Shown: piece after piece, positions 45,700 through 58,399 of the stretch
Layout: each line of letters begins with the position of its first letter
How positions within the stretch are numbered: the stretch's first letter is position 1
Source: Planococcus citri
Lineage: Eukaryota > Arthropoda > Insecta > Hemiptera > Pseudococcidae
Length of the DNA stretch: 64,000 nucleotides
Assembly: GCF_950023065.1 (NCBI RefSeq)
Contig: NC_088677.1
Location: 13,906,001-13,970,000, forward strand
Direction: 5' to 3'
Program-made: the position numbers and the translations under genes
Notes under the pieces: generated by a model
What the model was told of the DNA's origin: nothing
Seen by the model: only the letters and a program-made list of their open reading frames with translations
Database searches by the model: none

Positions 45700-45990
45700 T
45701 CCGACCTGTTTAACGAGTTTATCTGCATTTGAGTCGATTTATAAGCAGACACTTCAGATGCATTTTTTTGACCAGTATATTTTTCGATGATAATTGGAGA
45801 ACGCTGGTTTAAAAACATCTTCCAAGTTGTCCGCCCGGAAGTTGGCTCCTATTTGGATAAACCCTTCAACAGATCGAGAATGAGTCACTGCTCGATTTTT
45901 GGCAGTCTCGGTTGATTTCCGTGCCTTTTGGAGGAATTGAGAAATTGTGTAGGAATCGAAAATCGTACTGGAGGCTCCAGAAATTTGTTC
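45700..45990 (-). pseudogene. Frameshifted copy of the family 2 ORF
   Basis: The minus-strand frame reads QKARKSTETAKNRAVTHSRS, then VEGFIQIGANFRADNLED. It shifts frame before EKYTGQKNASEVSAYKSTQM. The peptide clearly matches the ORF at 42,009-42,608. Confidence 0.4.
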
Positions 45991-48738
45991 TGGTTTGTTT
46001 CAAGCCTGATTGTCATGCTTATTATGTTTCTCAAGGGAAACAAACAAACAAAAACAACATTGATCGCCCAAAGTGATCAGTTTTTAATTTTCAAAACTTT
46101 TTCGAAAATCAAAAATCAGATTTTGGCAGGTGAAATTTTGACTTCGGAGGTTTCAGACCATATTTTTTCAAAAAATCGCGATTTAGGTAGTACAATAAAC
46201 ATGAAATTAATGGTGTGTATTATAAATGAATGGAAGGTGAGATAGTTCGTTTAAAATTCTGAACTGTTTTTCAAACTTATTGCAAGTAAAATTGAAAAAT
46301 TTTATGTCATCTTACCTATGTATTATTTTTTCTTTGCTGAAAAAAATGAATTTCATGGATCTGACTACGAGTATTTCTCAGAAAAGTAAAATTCGGTTTG
46401 ATGAAGTTCATGTTTGTTTCAGGATTGATTGTCATCATTTTCACTAGCCTAAATAAGTATGTTTCTCTGAAAAAGAAGTAAGTATGATATAGTGATGATT
46501 GGAATTATTGATATAGAGGAATAGGGTCGACATCCCTCTATAGGTGGTTAAGTTAAGAAATATTCCCTAAGTGGGGAATATTTGCTATGTCCTAGCTAGC
46601 TCAAATGCGGACACTGGGTAACTCCAAGCCATCATATTCATCATCAAAGAGGTGTATAAAACTAGTAATAAACCATACGTACTCATAAGGTGTACTGAAT
46701 ATGTTTATTCAAAGTAATCTACAACACAAGTGATCATAGGTTTGGCAATCACGCAAATACGTGATTCCAAGGGAGATACACATCAAATTAACATAATTAT
46801 GAAAAATGGGTAAACACATTAAATAATCATGCAAATTTACGGGAATCACTAGATGCAACGCATTGCATCTAGCTAATGGGCTATGCAAATTTACTACTTA
46901 CTGACACTGCCACTGTCCTACTGTCTCTCCGTTGCACTCACTAATACTAGAGGCGTCGACAGTACAAAAGTTTCATTTAAATTACATTACTGAATAATTT
47001 AATCGAATGAGTTATTTTTGAAAGAGTTATTTGTCAAGCTGTTATTTGAAAGAGATATTTTTAGAGATGTTCGCGGTATTTTTAGAGTTATTTATAAAGA
47101 GTTCTTCACAGTATTCGCAGTATTCACGTTATTCGAGTAATTTAGATGAATTATCCCTGATATCACAAGTACCAGGAATAATTCAATGTTAGAAACCAAA
47201 AGTAATTAATTTAGATTAGTTACGTTAAAAGGTTGACGTTTCCACGCTAGAAGTGGTACAAATGGTATAGGAAAGACACAGGCGAGATGCCTGTGTGTTT
47301 ATCATCTTAATTATGTAGAAAAAGATCGACACATTAACTGGGTGACTTAGCTCCAGAGAGCTCGAGATTCCGATGCTAAGTACAGAGATAGATTTTTCGC
47401 GATGTACCTGTTAGCTACTTGTGATACATCGCTCCTATAGGACCGCCCACTTTACCATACTTCCAGTATAAGGGTGGTTCTTTAGAAGAGGGAGAATCAA
47501 TCGCGAACCCGTATGAAAAAAAACTAGTCATCACTACTAAATACCACTAGTAACCCAATTGACAAAATGGTCGCTCTCCTAAGTCCGTTTTAATGAAAAT
47601 TCGTGCGAAATTTTACAAATTTGCCCTCATAACGGCGCTAAAATAAACTTTCAGTTAACATATGAGGGCGAATGGCAAAAATTCGCACCACACTTGGCGT
47701 TAAAATAAAATTTCGCCCAACACAAAGATGCAAGTCAAGATAGTTCGCCCTCTTCATGGCGCTTAAACAAAGTATCGCCCTACACATGAGCGCAAATTAT
47801 AAAAATTCGCCCTACACTAGGCGCTATAATGGAATGTTCGCAAATAATTTGAAACGAGTTGCGACGTTGACATCCGGTTGGTCATGGGTATCACTGATAG
47901 TCTATTAATAACTTTATCACTTGGCGTTTTTGAACTGATTAACTACCTAACGAACATTCAGTGGCTGAGACAAATGTCCAGTTGTCCGTTACAAACAGTT
48001 TGAATATGTCTTATAATTATGTAGATATTGTAGATACCTAAAAATAATTATTGAAAGTGTTAAATGGTGTGTTTTTGAATCAGTTTTTTTTATTAAAGGA
48101 ACAGTGTACGTAATTTTTTGTTTGAAAAAGTTTAAAAGTGCAGTGTTTTATGATTTTTTGACTGGAACAGGGTAAAAGTGCAGTTTAAAGTGGTTTTTCA
48201 ATTTGGCTGGAGGTTATTATTTTCAACCAAAATTAAATAAACATTTTGGCCCCGGCACCATCCTCTCTGGGCCGGCAGATGTTTTCGTGAGTGAGACTTC
48301 CCAGATTTTATTTAATTCTGTTTGCTTTTTCAATTCTCTGGTGGAGTTGGGATTTCGAAAATCTTTAGTTTAGGAGGGAAAAATGAGAGTGAGATGGGCG
48401 AGAGGGTTGAGTAAAGAAGGTGTATTCAGTTTGTCCGAGATCGCAGTGTTAATGTTTGGTAGTTTCTCAGTTTAAAGTTTAAAAAAAGAAAAAAGAAATT
48501 AAAAATTGCATCAAAAGTCTTTAATTTATTCAAAGTATTTATTAATTTTATGTTTTTGCGGGCTATTTGTGTATTCAACTTGTAACAGGTTTATCTATAT
48601 TTAGTGTTGTTTCTTTTTTTGATTATAAAAAAGTTCATTCATATTGTTTAAAATCAAAACATCAGTCAAAATCCAAGTGAATATTCAAAATGAATCTGTA
48701 ACGGAAAAATTGGCGAAAAACTCCTTCAAAAACAGCAG

Positions 48739-48950
48739 GGCGAAAACGATGGCGACATTTTGACACAGTTTTTAAGCACGTAAGAGAGCGCTCCAATTTT
48801 ACGCCAAGGGAGCTCGCATCAAAAACAAGGAGCGCATCAAAAATATGGGCGTCCAGAGCGAAAATTTTGATGCGCGCTCCCTTGGCGTAAAATTGAAGCG
48901 CTCTCTTACGTGCTCAAAAACTGTGTCAAAATGTCGCCATCGTTTTCGCC
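48739..48950. repeat. Long palindrome, ~86 bp arms, 40 bp loop
   Basis: The left arm (48,739-48,824, starting GGCGAAAACGATGGCGAC) and right arm (48,865-48,950, ending ATCGTTTTCGCC) are inverted copies with only a few mismatches. The loop repeats part of the arm (GGAGCGCATCAAAAAT). The arms are notably GC-richer than their surroundings. Confidence 0.8.
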
Positions 48951-48979
48951 AAACTTTTTTAGCGCTCTTTTGTCAACAG

Positions 48980-49180
48980 GGAACTAGTAGTAACTACTCA
49001 TCATTGAGTGGTGATTAGTGGTAACTACAAGAAACCAGTAGTGATGACTATTCACCACTAACAGGATGAGTTGTGATTTGTAGTTACCACTGGTTACTAC
49101 TCATCAGAAGAATGCTGATCAGTAGTGATGACTGGTCAGACTAATGGTAACCACTAATCACAACTAAAAATTTTACAGGT
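48980..49180. repeat. Cluster of AGTGGTAACCACT-type foldback words
   Basis: Variants of AGTAGTAACTACT, AGTGGTAACTAC and GTAGTTACCACTGG occur many times in both orientations. The left third pairs with the right third (GTGGTGATTAGTGGTAACTA versus its inverse near 49,145-49,170). Related words lie just inside the inverted ends at 47,525-47,555 and 49,915-49,980. Confidence 0.55.
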
Positions 49181-49701
49181 CAAAATTAAAAAATCAAATG
49201 ATTATTAACAGGATGAAGTATGCGTGACTATTTCTATGGAAAATGGAAACGGTGTTTATTTTGCATAGAAATAATAATTCAAACGCTCATTTTGGCGTTT
49301 TTGCAATACCTGGTTACCCATATTTAATTTAAATAACTTTAAATTTGGAATATGGAAAGTGTTTCCCATTTTTGGATAGTTAAAACCTTTTATTCTTGGA
49401 CACAATTTCAATACTCAGCACCCCAAAAGCAATCATTCACTTTTTTCTTTAAAAACTATGAATTATTTCAATTTGGGTGAATTTAAAAAAATCAAAAATA
49501 AGGAAGCTCATTCGTTTTTCAGGTAAAGATGATGCGATATCAATCAAATTTCTATCTAGAAGTATGAACATTCCAAAAACTTGGTTATATATCCATAGTT
49601 TTCATTTTGTAAAATCATCATACTCGAAATTTTTCCAAGTCCAGACTGTCCAGAGTGCTGAAAAGTGCATATAAATCCTTAAAACACCTTACCTTTCAAC
49701 T

Positions 49702-49785
49702 TCCTCAGTGGCCTAGTGGGTTAGGCAGAAGACTATGAAGCGAGAGGTCGCAGGTTCGAATCCCACCCAGGGTGGAAATTTTTTT
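49702..49785 (+). repeat. tRNA-derived (SINE-like) sequence
   Basis: It contains a perfect RNA polymerase III A box (TGGCCTAGTGGG, 49,709-49,720) and B box (GGTTCGAATCC, 49,753-49,763) at tRNA spacing, then seven T at 49,779-49,785. The anticodon loop position would read ATG. The acceptor, anticodon and T stems pair poorly, so this is not a working tRNA gene. A SINE head or tRNA pseudogene is the likely origin. Confidence 0.6.
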
Positions 49786-50829
49786 GGGTTTTCAAAATTT
49801 TTTGGGAATGAATTCTTTGACCTAAGAGGGTCTACAATAAAAAACAATGATTGTACTGCCGTAAATATGTTTTTGAATTGATTTTTAGCTCAAAATAAAT
49901 TATGCAGCAACTACAACTACCACTACCACTGGTTATTAGTGTAGTGGTAGTGGTAGTGGTGTCGAAAATACCACTGGTACTTATGACTAGTTTTTTTTCA
50001 TACGGGAATAGATCGCACATTTCTCCTCATATGGATGATTATCATCATTTCCCCTATTACAGTGAATTTGTAAGAACATCGCGTATATCTCCTAAAAGGG
50101 TTGATGTTCTTAATATACCCTAAGGTAATAAATACGTGAATAACTGCTAAGCAGTTGGGCCACGCTTGTACCTTACAAGTAATTGCCCAAAATCGTCAGA
50201 TTTCAATTTTCAAAAATTCATCAAAAATCCAAAAATCAAATTTCGACAGCTCAAATTTTTTTGTCTCTGGGGGTTTCAAATCATATTTAATGAAAATAAT
50301 TTTTACTGTGTATGAAATGAACAAAGTGTAGTCTGTATACTTTCAACGCTAATTTGAAACTTGAGTTTTCGACTTGAAAGTTGAACGAAATAATTTTCAT
50401 TTCTATACCTAGACCTAGACCTACTTAAGTAAGTACCCAAATGATCAATCATCGATCCGCATTCTTACTGAAACTGAATACAAAATTGATTTGGAAATGA
50501 ATTTTTATGTGTTGATTTAGCAAAAGTGAAATATTTTCATTTAGGTAGGTATTTAAGGCTAAAGGAAGCAGTGGAGCTACCTACCTACCTACCTACAACA
50601 TGCAATAGGTAGCCTATGATGAAAGTTGGAAAGAAATTCAAAAGTGACCAGTAATCAACTGTAAGGAAAATGCTAAAACTCTTTTACAATCAGGATATTA
50701 TATAGTATTTTTTAGTCTTCCAAACAGCGTGATCTTCGTTTTCTTCAGAATTTAAACATGTCTCCAGAGGACGTGAAAATTAATTTGTACCGCTGAAAAT
50801 CGATTGTGTATTGATTCCCATCTGTTCAA

Positions 50830-51060
50830 CGAGTTTATCTGCATTCGAGTCGATTTATAGGCGAACATCTCGAGTGCATTTTTTGACCAGCGTATTTTTC
50901 AATGATAACTGGAGAATGTTGGTTAAAAAACATCTTCAAGTTGTCCACTAGGAAATTGGCTCCAGTGGGGATGAACTCTTCAACAGATCGAGAATGAGTC
51001 ACAAGTCGATTATTAGCAGTTTCAATTGATTTTCGTGTCTTTTGGAGAAATTATGGAATT
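50830..51060 (-). pseudogene. Copy of the family 2 ORF peptide
   Basis: The minus-strand frame reads RKSIETANNRLVTHSRSVEE, then FIPTGANFLVDNLKM. It is the same peptide as at 42,009-42,608 with substitutions. It is open across this segment but not beyond. Confidence 0.4.
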
Positions 51061-51339
51061 CTGGAGAAATAAAAAATCATTATGGATCCAGAGGGATCAG
51101 AAAGGTCAAGTTTTATTTGATGAAGTTCACGTTTGTTTCAGGACTAGTTGTCATTCTTCTTGCTAAATTTAATAATTACTCGTATGTCTCTGGAAAAAAA
51201 TATACATAAATTGCCTATAGTAGTGAGCTTTTAATTTTAAAAAATATGACAAAAATCGAAAAATTAGATTTTATATTTATTCAAGGCTGAAGAGAACAAA
51301 CTCTTTTGCAATCAGGAAAATTTGCAAACGTAATTCTAG

Positions 51340-53580
51340 ATTTTTTTGTATCCATACTCCCGATTTCTTTATCAACATAGTTGCGAGTATGCGAGTGTGA
51401 GCAAACATAATTCGCAACTTCGCAAGTATAAATTTACAAGTCCATTATGCGAAGTTGCGAACAAGATATGTTGCTGCTCGCATGTTCGCAAGTTGCGAGT
51501 ATGCGAGCATGAGCAACTCTGATTCGCAACTTCGCAAGTAGGCCGGTGAAAATTTACGAGTCTATTCAGCGAAGTTGCGAACCAGATGTGTTGCTGCTCG
51601 CATGTTCGCAAGTTGCAAGTATGCGAGCATGAGCAACTCTGATTCGCAATTTCGCAAATAGATCAGTGAAAATTTACAAATTCATTCTGCGAACTTGCAA
51701 ACGAGATATGTTGCTGCTCGCATGTTCGCAAGTTGGAAGTATGCGAGCATGAGCAACTCTGATTCGCAATTTCGCAAGTAGGCCGGTGAAAATTTACAAG
51801 TCCATTCTGCAAAGTTGCGAACCAAATGTGCTGCTGCTCGCATGTTCGCAAGTTGCGAGTATGCGAGCGTGGGCAAACGTAATTCGCAACTTCGCAAGTA
51901 GGCCGGTGAAAATTTACGAGTCCATTCAGCGAAGTTGCGAACCAGATGTGTTGCTGCTCGCATGTTCGCAAGTTGCAAGTATGCGAGCATGAGCAACTCT
52001 GATTCGCAATTTCGCAAATAGATCAGTGAAAATTTACAAATTCATTCTGCGAACTTGCAAACGAGATATGTTGCTGCTCGCATGTTCGCAAGTTGGAAGT
52101 ATGCGAGCATGAGCAACTCTGATTCGCAATTTTGCAAGTTGACCGGTGAAAATTTACAAATCCATTTTGAGATGGGTGAAATTAGACGTTATGAAGTTCA
52201 GCTGGTTTGACTCAGGACTGATTGTGATTATTTTCTAGAAAAAAGAAAAGTAAAAAAAAAAACATTATTCGCCCAAAATGGCCAGATTTTAATTTTTAAA
52301 TTTTTAAAAAATCTATAAATTAGATTTTGACAGCTGAAATTCTGGCTATCTGGGTTTCGGACCATATTTTTTTCGAAAAATTACGATTGTGTTCCAACGA
52401 ACGTGCATATACGAGTACCTACTTTTTTTCTGTAGCAACACACAATGGACAAATTTCAAAAAAACTGCATTGGATTTCTGAAAATAAGCACCTACGGCTG
52501 GAATTGAGGAATTTGTTTTAGGTTTTTTCAATTTTCTGAGAAGAAGAGGAGAGATGGGGTTTTATTTGAAATCCTTAACTACATATTTTTCAAACCTGCA
52601 AGTAAAATTGAAAAATTTTACGTCATCTTACCTATTTTGTTTTGCTGAGGAAAATTACTTGAAGGTAGGCCATTTGGATTTTTAATTTTTATAAAAATTC
52701 GTAAAAATCTAAAAACAGATTTTGACAGCTGAAATATTGGCTATCGGGGTTTCGGATCATATTTTTTTTCAAAAAATCACGATTGTGTTCAAACAAACGT
52801 GGAATAGTCACCGTTTTCTCTTTTTCATGTAGCAACACGCGATGGAAAAATTATAAAAAACTGCATATTATGGATTTCTGAATATAAGTATAACTTATGG
52901 CTGGAATGGAGAAATTGGGTTTATTGTTTTGTAATTTTCTGGGAAGAGGAGGGGAGAGGGGGTTCATTCAAATTTCTGAACTCTGTTTTTCAAATTTGCA
53001 AGTATGTAAAATTGAATAATTTCTACGTCATCTTACCTATTATTACTTTTTTTTGCTGAAGAAAATCTAGTAACAAAAGGTCTTCGATGAAAATTTTCCA
53101 AAATCTAACCTCATCGATTAAATTTGAAAAATCAGTATTACTGATGAAATGAACAAAATTTGTTAAATACCTATGTACGTACTTTCTAAATTTTTTGAGT
53201 GGATTTTCCATGAATGACGATGAAGAGATGAGAGCAAATTGCGGCGCAACATGTGCTTAAGGTTCTTCAGAACTCGTGAAAGGACCTCTAAAGAATGCTA
53301 AGGAATTTCTGCGTTTTAAATTTAAAGAATCTTTTGACGCATAACATCTACTGTCATCTTTGAAAAAGATGCCTGCAGTTGTTTTCGTCAATGATAACGA
53401 AAATTGCGGGGGAGGGGTACATAAAAGTAGTTGGTACATTCTACTTTATAAATTATTTAAAAAATAATCAAAAAATGAGAAATCAGGTTCAGGTTGGTAT
53501 TTAAAAGCGAACTTGGAGACCAATGCAACCATCAACCAATATGGTGAAAGCAATTAATGCAAAAACTATCTTGCAATCAG
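51340..53580 (+). repeat. Segmental duplication, copy A
   Basis: From TTTTTGTATCCATACTCCCG to GCAAAAACTATCTTGCAATC the sequence is closely matched by 59,350-61,651, in the same order and orientation. Compared with other family 2 copies this pair is markedly more similar, implying a later duplication. Confidence 0.7.
51381..52166. repeat. 120 bp minisatellite array 1 (~6.5 units)
   Basis: Exact 120-base periodicity. Each unit contains GCTGCTCGCATGTTCGCAAG, GAGTATGCGAGC, AGCAACTCTGATTCGCAA and GTGAAAATTTACAA. Because 120 is a multiple of three, any frame without a stop in one unit stays open. Two minus-strand frames and one plus-strand frame are open over several units (minus-strand 40-residue period with RTCEQQHIWFATS). 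I regard these as non-coding. Confidence 0.9.
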
Positions 53581-54895
53581 CGAATAACTGATGGCTTGTT
53601 TCTTTATCTTATCCTCATCTTGGAACGACGAACGTTAATAAAGGATATTATGTTGAGGGGCGTCCTGCAGAAAGGTAATACCTAAGTTGATGATCTTTCA
53701 ATTTTTTTTCTGCAATTTGATGGAGCTTACAAGGGAACTTTTTGAAATGCTGTCATCTGATTTGAACTGTTTAACGAGATTGCGATTTTCGGGAAGAGTA
53801 TGGTTTGAACCCCCACTCCCAATTTAAGCTGGTCAAATTGACTTTTGTAAATTTTTGAAAAATAAAGTTCAACTACGTATTTTTATTGATTCATGTTCAT
53901 ATTTTGTAGAATTTATACCTACTTATTAAGTAAAAATGATGATAAAACATTATCCTGAAACTAATAAGTATCAACTTCTCCAAACCGAATTTCACCATTT
54001 TAGGACATTCTGGAGCCTCCAGCGTGATTTTCGTTTCCTCTAGAATTTAAACATGTCTCCAGAGGACGTGGAAATTATTTACGTGCATTTGGAGAAATTA
54101 TGAAATCCTGGAGGAATCGAAAATCCTACTGGAGGCTCCAGAGTGACCAGAAAGGTGAAATTTGATTTGACGAAGTTTATGTTTGTTTGAAGCCTGATTG
54201 TCATGCCTATGTTTCTCAAGGGAAAAAAACAAACAAAAACAGCATTATTTACTCAAAATGATCGGTTTTTAATTTCCAAAATTTTTTCAAAAATCAGAAA
54301 TCAAATTTTGACAGGTGAAATTTTGGCTTTGGAGATTGCAGAACATATTTTTAAAGAAAATCGCGATTCAAGTACAATAAACATGAAATTAATGGAGTGT
54401 ATTATAAATGAATGGAAGGTGAGATGGTTCATTTAAAATTCTGAACTGTTTTTCAAACTTGCAAGTAAAATTGAAAAATGTTATGTCATCTTACCTAATA
54501 TTTTTTTTGCAGAAAAAAAATAAGTTTCTAGTGTTTGTTGTCAGGACTGATTGTCATCATTTTTACTAATTAATTATGTTTCTCTGGGGGAAAAAAACAA
54601 GAGTAATTGCCAAAAATTTGCCAGATTTTAATTTTCAAAAATTCATCAAAAATGAAAAATCAAATTTCAACAACTGAAATTTTGTCTATGGGACTTCAGA
54701 CCATACTTTTTTTCAATCAGTTTTGCTGTGTATGAAATGAACAAAGTATAGTCCGTACTTTCAACGCTTATTTGAAACTTGAGTTTTCAACTTGAAAGTT
54801 CAATGATCAATTTCAAAATATTTTTCATAATTTTCATTTTCTGCACATAAGTACCTGTGTACCCAAATGATCAATCACCCGAGCCGCATTTTTAC

Positions 54896-56025
54896 AATCT
54901 ACGTGGAAGTCATTGTTTGTTACGCCGAAATATTTGACCAAATTGACTACAAAAAGTTCGCCGAAATTGACGCCGAAAAGCTCACCAAAATCATCAAATA
55001 GTTCTTTGCTCGAGAATGACAAATTCAATGATGCTAACGATATTATCAACGATGATCTAGAAGAAACCGAGCTTCTGTCTAGATGGAGAAAATTACGCGA
55101 CAATCGTTTGAAATCTCAAGATGTCAATGATCACGCTAATTGCGTTGAGATTGAGGTTTTCACGGCTGAAATAGAAGCTTTACCGAAATCATACGCGGAA
55201 GCTGTTCGAATCCGAAATTGTTTCAATTTGAAAGACCCTATGGACACCATGATCCATTCCATAGCCACTAACAACACACTGGATTTGCGTTCTAGATTTC
55301 CGGGAAAGTCATCAGACATTGATACGTCTGATATTTCCATTCGATCATCGATCAGTAGCAAATGAGCTGCTGTTGCGTTGCCAGAGACACGTCGAAATCT
55401 CTCTGGAAAATCCTACCACCAAAAACTTCAGCTGTCTACATCACGTAATTCGAAGACAGCTCCAACGTTCCAGCTTTGCTGAATTCGCCGGATGTCTGAG
55501 TCCGTTTCACTCGACAACTGGTGTACCTACTCAAAAATGCTGACGCAGTGATTTATGGATCCAGGTAGCTGATCAAGTTACTTATCCGAGTTCATCGCCG
55601 CTATAGAAGCATCTTTAACATCGACCGAATTTGAGAAAACATGATTATCGTTCATCATGTTAGATTTTTGAGTAATTTTAGAACTTAGATTATTACTCAA
55701 TAATGCTCGAATTAGGGAAAGTGTTGAAAATAATGTAAATTCGCGTATACATTGTAATCGTTTATTTACATCGTAATTACTCGTAATTCGTTGTATTATC
55801 AAGATACATTGTATCGTTTACATTTCCGAGAAGTCAACAATCATCAATCGTGACTTTTAGATTTTTCTATTCGAATTGTCCGATTCTGTTCAAATTTATT
55901 ACGTTTCCGTTCGCATTATGGCGATTTTATTCCGTTTTATTTTTGTGTATATATCTTTGTATTAGTGTTAATATGTTCGAACACATTTTTATTTCGAATG
56001 TGCGCATCATATTTTATTACAACTG
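54896..56025 (+). pseudogene. Gene-derived fragment inserted in family 2, unknown product
   Basis: Family 2 sequence stops at CGCATTTTTAC and resumes near GGGTACCTACAATGTGCAAT, with a stretch of the usual unit missing. The inserted 1.1 kb has a different look. About 150 codons are open on the plus strand, with KLTTKSSPKLTPKSSPKSS, DDLEETELLSRWRKLRDNRL, KSYAEAVRIRNCFNLKDPMD and SDIDTSDISIRSSISSK to TGA at 55,363. No ATG starts the frame. After the TGA the same frame stays open another ~37 codons. The rest (55,570-56,020) resembles an AT-rich 3' untranslated region. This looks like a truncated gene or retrocopy. The protein is not recognised. Confidence 0.4.
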
Positions 56026-58399
56026 GGTACCTACAATGTGCAATAGGTAGCCTATGTTGAAAGTTGAAAATAAATTAAAAAGTGACCGTCAACTGTAAGG
56101 AAAATGCTAAAACTCTCAATTAGGAAAATTTGCTTACTCAATTCTGATGTATTCAGTTTGGTTAGTCGTACCGATTCTCCAAGATATTAGTGTTCCTTGC
56201 TTGATTAAAAACTTCACCAATACTCAACGAAGTCGACAAATTTTAAAAATTTTCAAACTCCAATAGGTATGAGGTTAATTTTACCGTCTTGATTCGCACA
56301 TCTGAAGAAATCAAAACATGCTGGAGGCTCTTAGAATGACCAGATAGTTGAAATTCGATTTTACGAAGTTCATGTTAGTTTCTGAAATGATTTTCATCAT
56401 TTTGACTAATTAAGTAGGTAACCAATTACTCGCAATCATGTTTCTCTTTAAAAAAAGAAATGTGAAAAAAGGAGGAAAACCATAAATTGCCCAAAATGTT
56501 CAGTTTTTAATTTTTGAAAATTCGTAACAATCTAAAAACTTATTTTGACAGTTGAAATTTTGGCTGTCGGGGTGTCGGGGTTTCGGATCATATTTTTTAC
56601 AAAAAAAAAACATGACTGTGTTCAAACGAACGTGGATATAGTTACCCTATTCTTTTTTCCATAGCAACACGCGATAAAAAAATTCTAAAAAATGCATATG
56701 TAATTATGGATTTCTGAGTATAAGTACCTACTACCTACCTTATGGCTAGAATTAAGAAATGAGTTTATTGTTTTTTAATTTTCTGGGGAGAAGAGGGAGA
56801 GAGGGTTTATTTAAAATTCTGAACTGTTTTTCAATTTGCAAGTATGTAAAATTGAAAAATTTTACGTCATCTTACCTACTAAGTATTACTTTTTTATGCT
56901 GAAGAAAATACGAATAGAGGTCTTAGTTTTAGTCTTCCAAAATCTAACCACACCGATTGAATTCAAAAGTTCAGTTTTACCTACTGTTGAAATGAACAAA
57001 AATTTTGTAAAATACTGCTAATTTTTTTGAGTGCATCTACCATGACGATGAAGAGCAACATGTGCTTAAGGTTCTTCAGAACTCCTCAAAGAACCTCTTA
57101 AAAATGCTGAAGAACTTCTGCGTTTTTATTTAGAGAATAATTATGCTTGACTCATAAACACCTACTGTCGTTTGAAATTCAACATTTTATCATTCATTTA
57201 GGTAGTCAGTCGTAGTGAATAATTCACTGATTCTAGTGAAGTGCTCAGTTAGGGAGGGGGAGAGATGGAATGGCTAAGGAGGAAGTCATTTTCCTTTTGA
57301 GGGGAAATTTAACATGAGCGATTTTATGCCTTTTGAAATAGGTAAGAGTTTTTGGCTCTTGTTTCGCTGAATCAATCTGTTGTCTCTTTTTTCACACAAT
57401 ATTGCATGAAAAGAAGTTTTTTTCTGAAAATTTTGTTTAATTTCACTTCCGAAAGTCCCTTCTTAGAGTTTTTCGCGCGAACTCTATTGTAATTGTTTTT
57501 TCATTATTGATAAACACACAGCCAATCTTTCATCAAATAGTACGAGTATTTTCAAAGAAAGATAGCTATAATTATCGAGTGAGATTTGTATAACGCTAAG
57601 CAATAATACGTTGGGGCCAAATTCGAAAAAGATGCCTGCAGTTGTTTTCGTCAATGGTAATGAAAATTGAAGGCGGGATTCATAAAAGTAGTTGGTACAT
57701 TATCCGTTATAAATTATTTTAAAAATAATCAAGAAAAGAGAAATCAGCTTCAGGTTGTTATTTACAAGCGAACTTGGCAACCAATGCAACCATCAACCAA
57801 TATGGTGAAAGCAAACGCAAAAACTATCTTGCAATCAGCGAATAACTGATGGATTGTTCCTTTCTGACGTCGACCTCTGTGTATGAGCGCTAATGATCGC
57901 GATGGATTGATTTTATCATTATTTGTTGATTAAACAACGTGATTCGGGTAGGTATCAAATAACATGAGAATATTTCTTGATATTTTTCCAAAATTGTATT
58001 TTTTTGCTTTGTTCTAAATCATATTTAGGTTGAAAATCAAAAAAAAAAAAAACTATTAGCCTATGCAGCTCTCGGTAAAGTGAACTCGCCAGGCCAAAAA
58101 AAGACTCCAAAAAAACTGCACGCAGGAGCCCTTGATTTTTTCCAGGTACATAGTTTTCTAAAGAATGGAGAGATGTTTCCATTTGGATACTCATAACCAA
58201 AAATATGATTTTGAAAATTTTGAAAGATATTCAAATCATCAAAATGAATAATTAGCGATCAACTTCCCCGAACTTAATTTCGCTCTTTTTGGTCATTCGG
58301 GAGCCTCCAGCACGATTTTCGTTTTCTCCAGAATTTAGACATGTCTCTAGAAGGACCGTGAAAATTAATTTGTACCGCTAAAATCAAATTATGCATTGT

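Larger units (their letters stand above)
47508..50006. mobile_element. Inner element with 24 bp perfect inverted ends
   Basis: CCCGTATG followed by eight A and CTAGTCAT (47,508-47,531) is exactly inverted at 49,983-50,006. Weaker similarity extends outward (GAGGGAGAAT versus GAGGAGAAAT). Near the left end, TTCGCCCT...GGCGCT motifs repeat about five times (47,625-47,840), possibly as subterminal repeats. Non-coding. Confidence 0.5.
46485..50168. mobile_element. 3.7 kb composite insertion in family 2
   Basis: Family 2 sequence breaks off after TTTCTCTGAAAAAGAAGTAA and resumes with AAGTAATTGCCCAAAATCG, as in the uninterrupted copies near 54,580, 59,025 and 62,055. AAGTAA on both sides may be a target duplication. 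Inside lie a ~1 kb left segment (46,490-47,507) with short degenerate AGAGTTATTT repeats, and an inner element with inverted ends at 47,508-50,006. The inner element holds a long palindrome, a foldback cluster and a tRNA-like sequence. A right tail of 160 bases follows. No open frame exceeds about 75 codons. The insertion appears non-autonomous and probably nested. Confidence 0.5.

Noticed and set aside
47570..47860. TTCGCCCT/GGCGCT motifs as an operator array or a CpG island
   Set aside because: They are irregular, few and inside a mobile element. A subterminal repeat role is simpler.
49702..49776. A functional tRNA-His-like gene (anticodon ATG)
   Set aside because: The acceptor, anticodon and T stems have several mismatches. 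Only the promoter boxes are perfect.
51372..52017. Minus-strand frames of 79-111 codons over the first minisatellite array
   Set aside because: Same reason as for the second array: periodic sequence without stops, not a protein.
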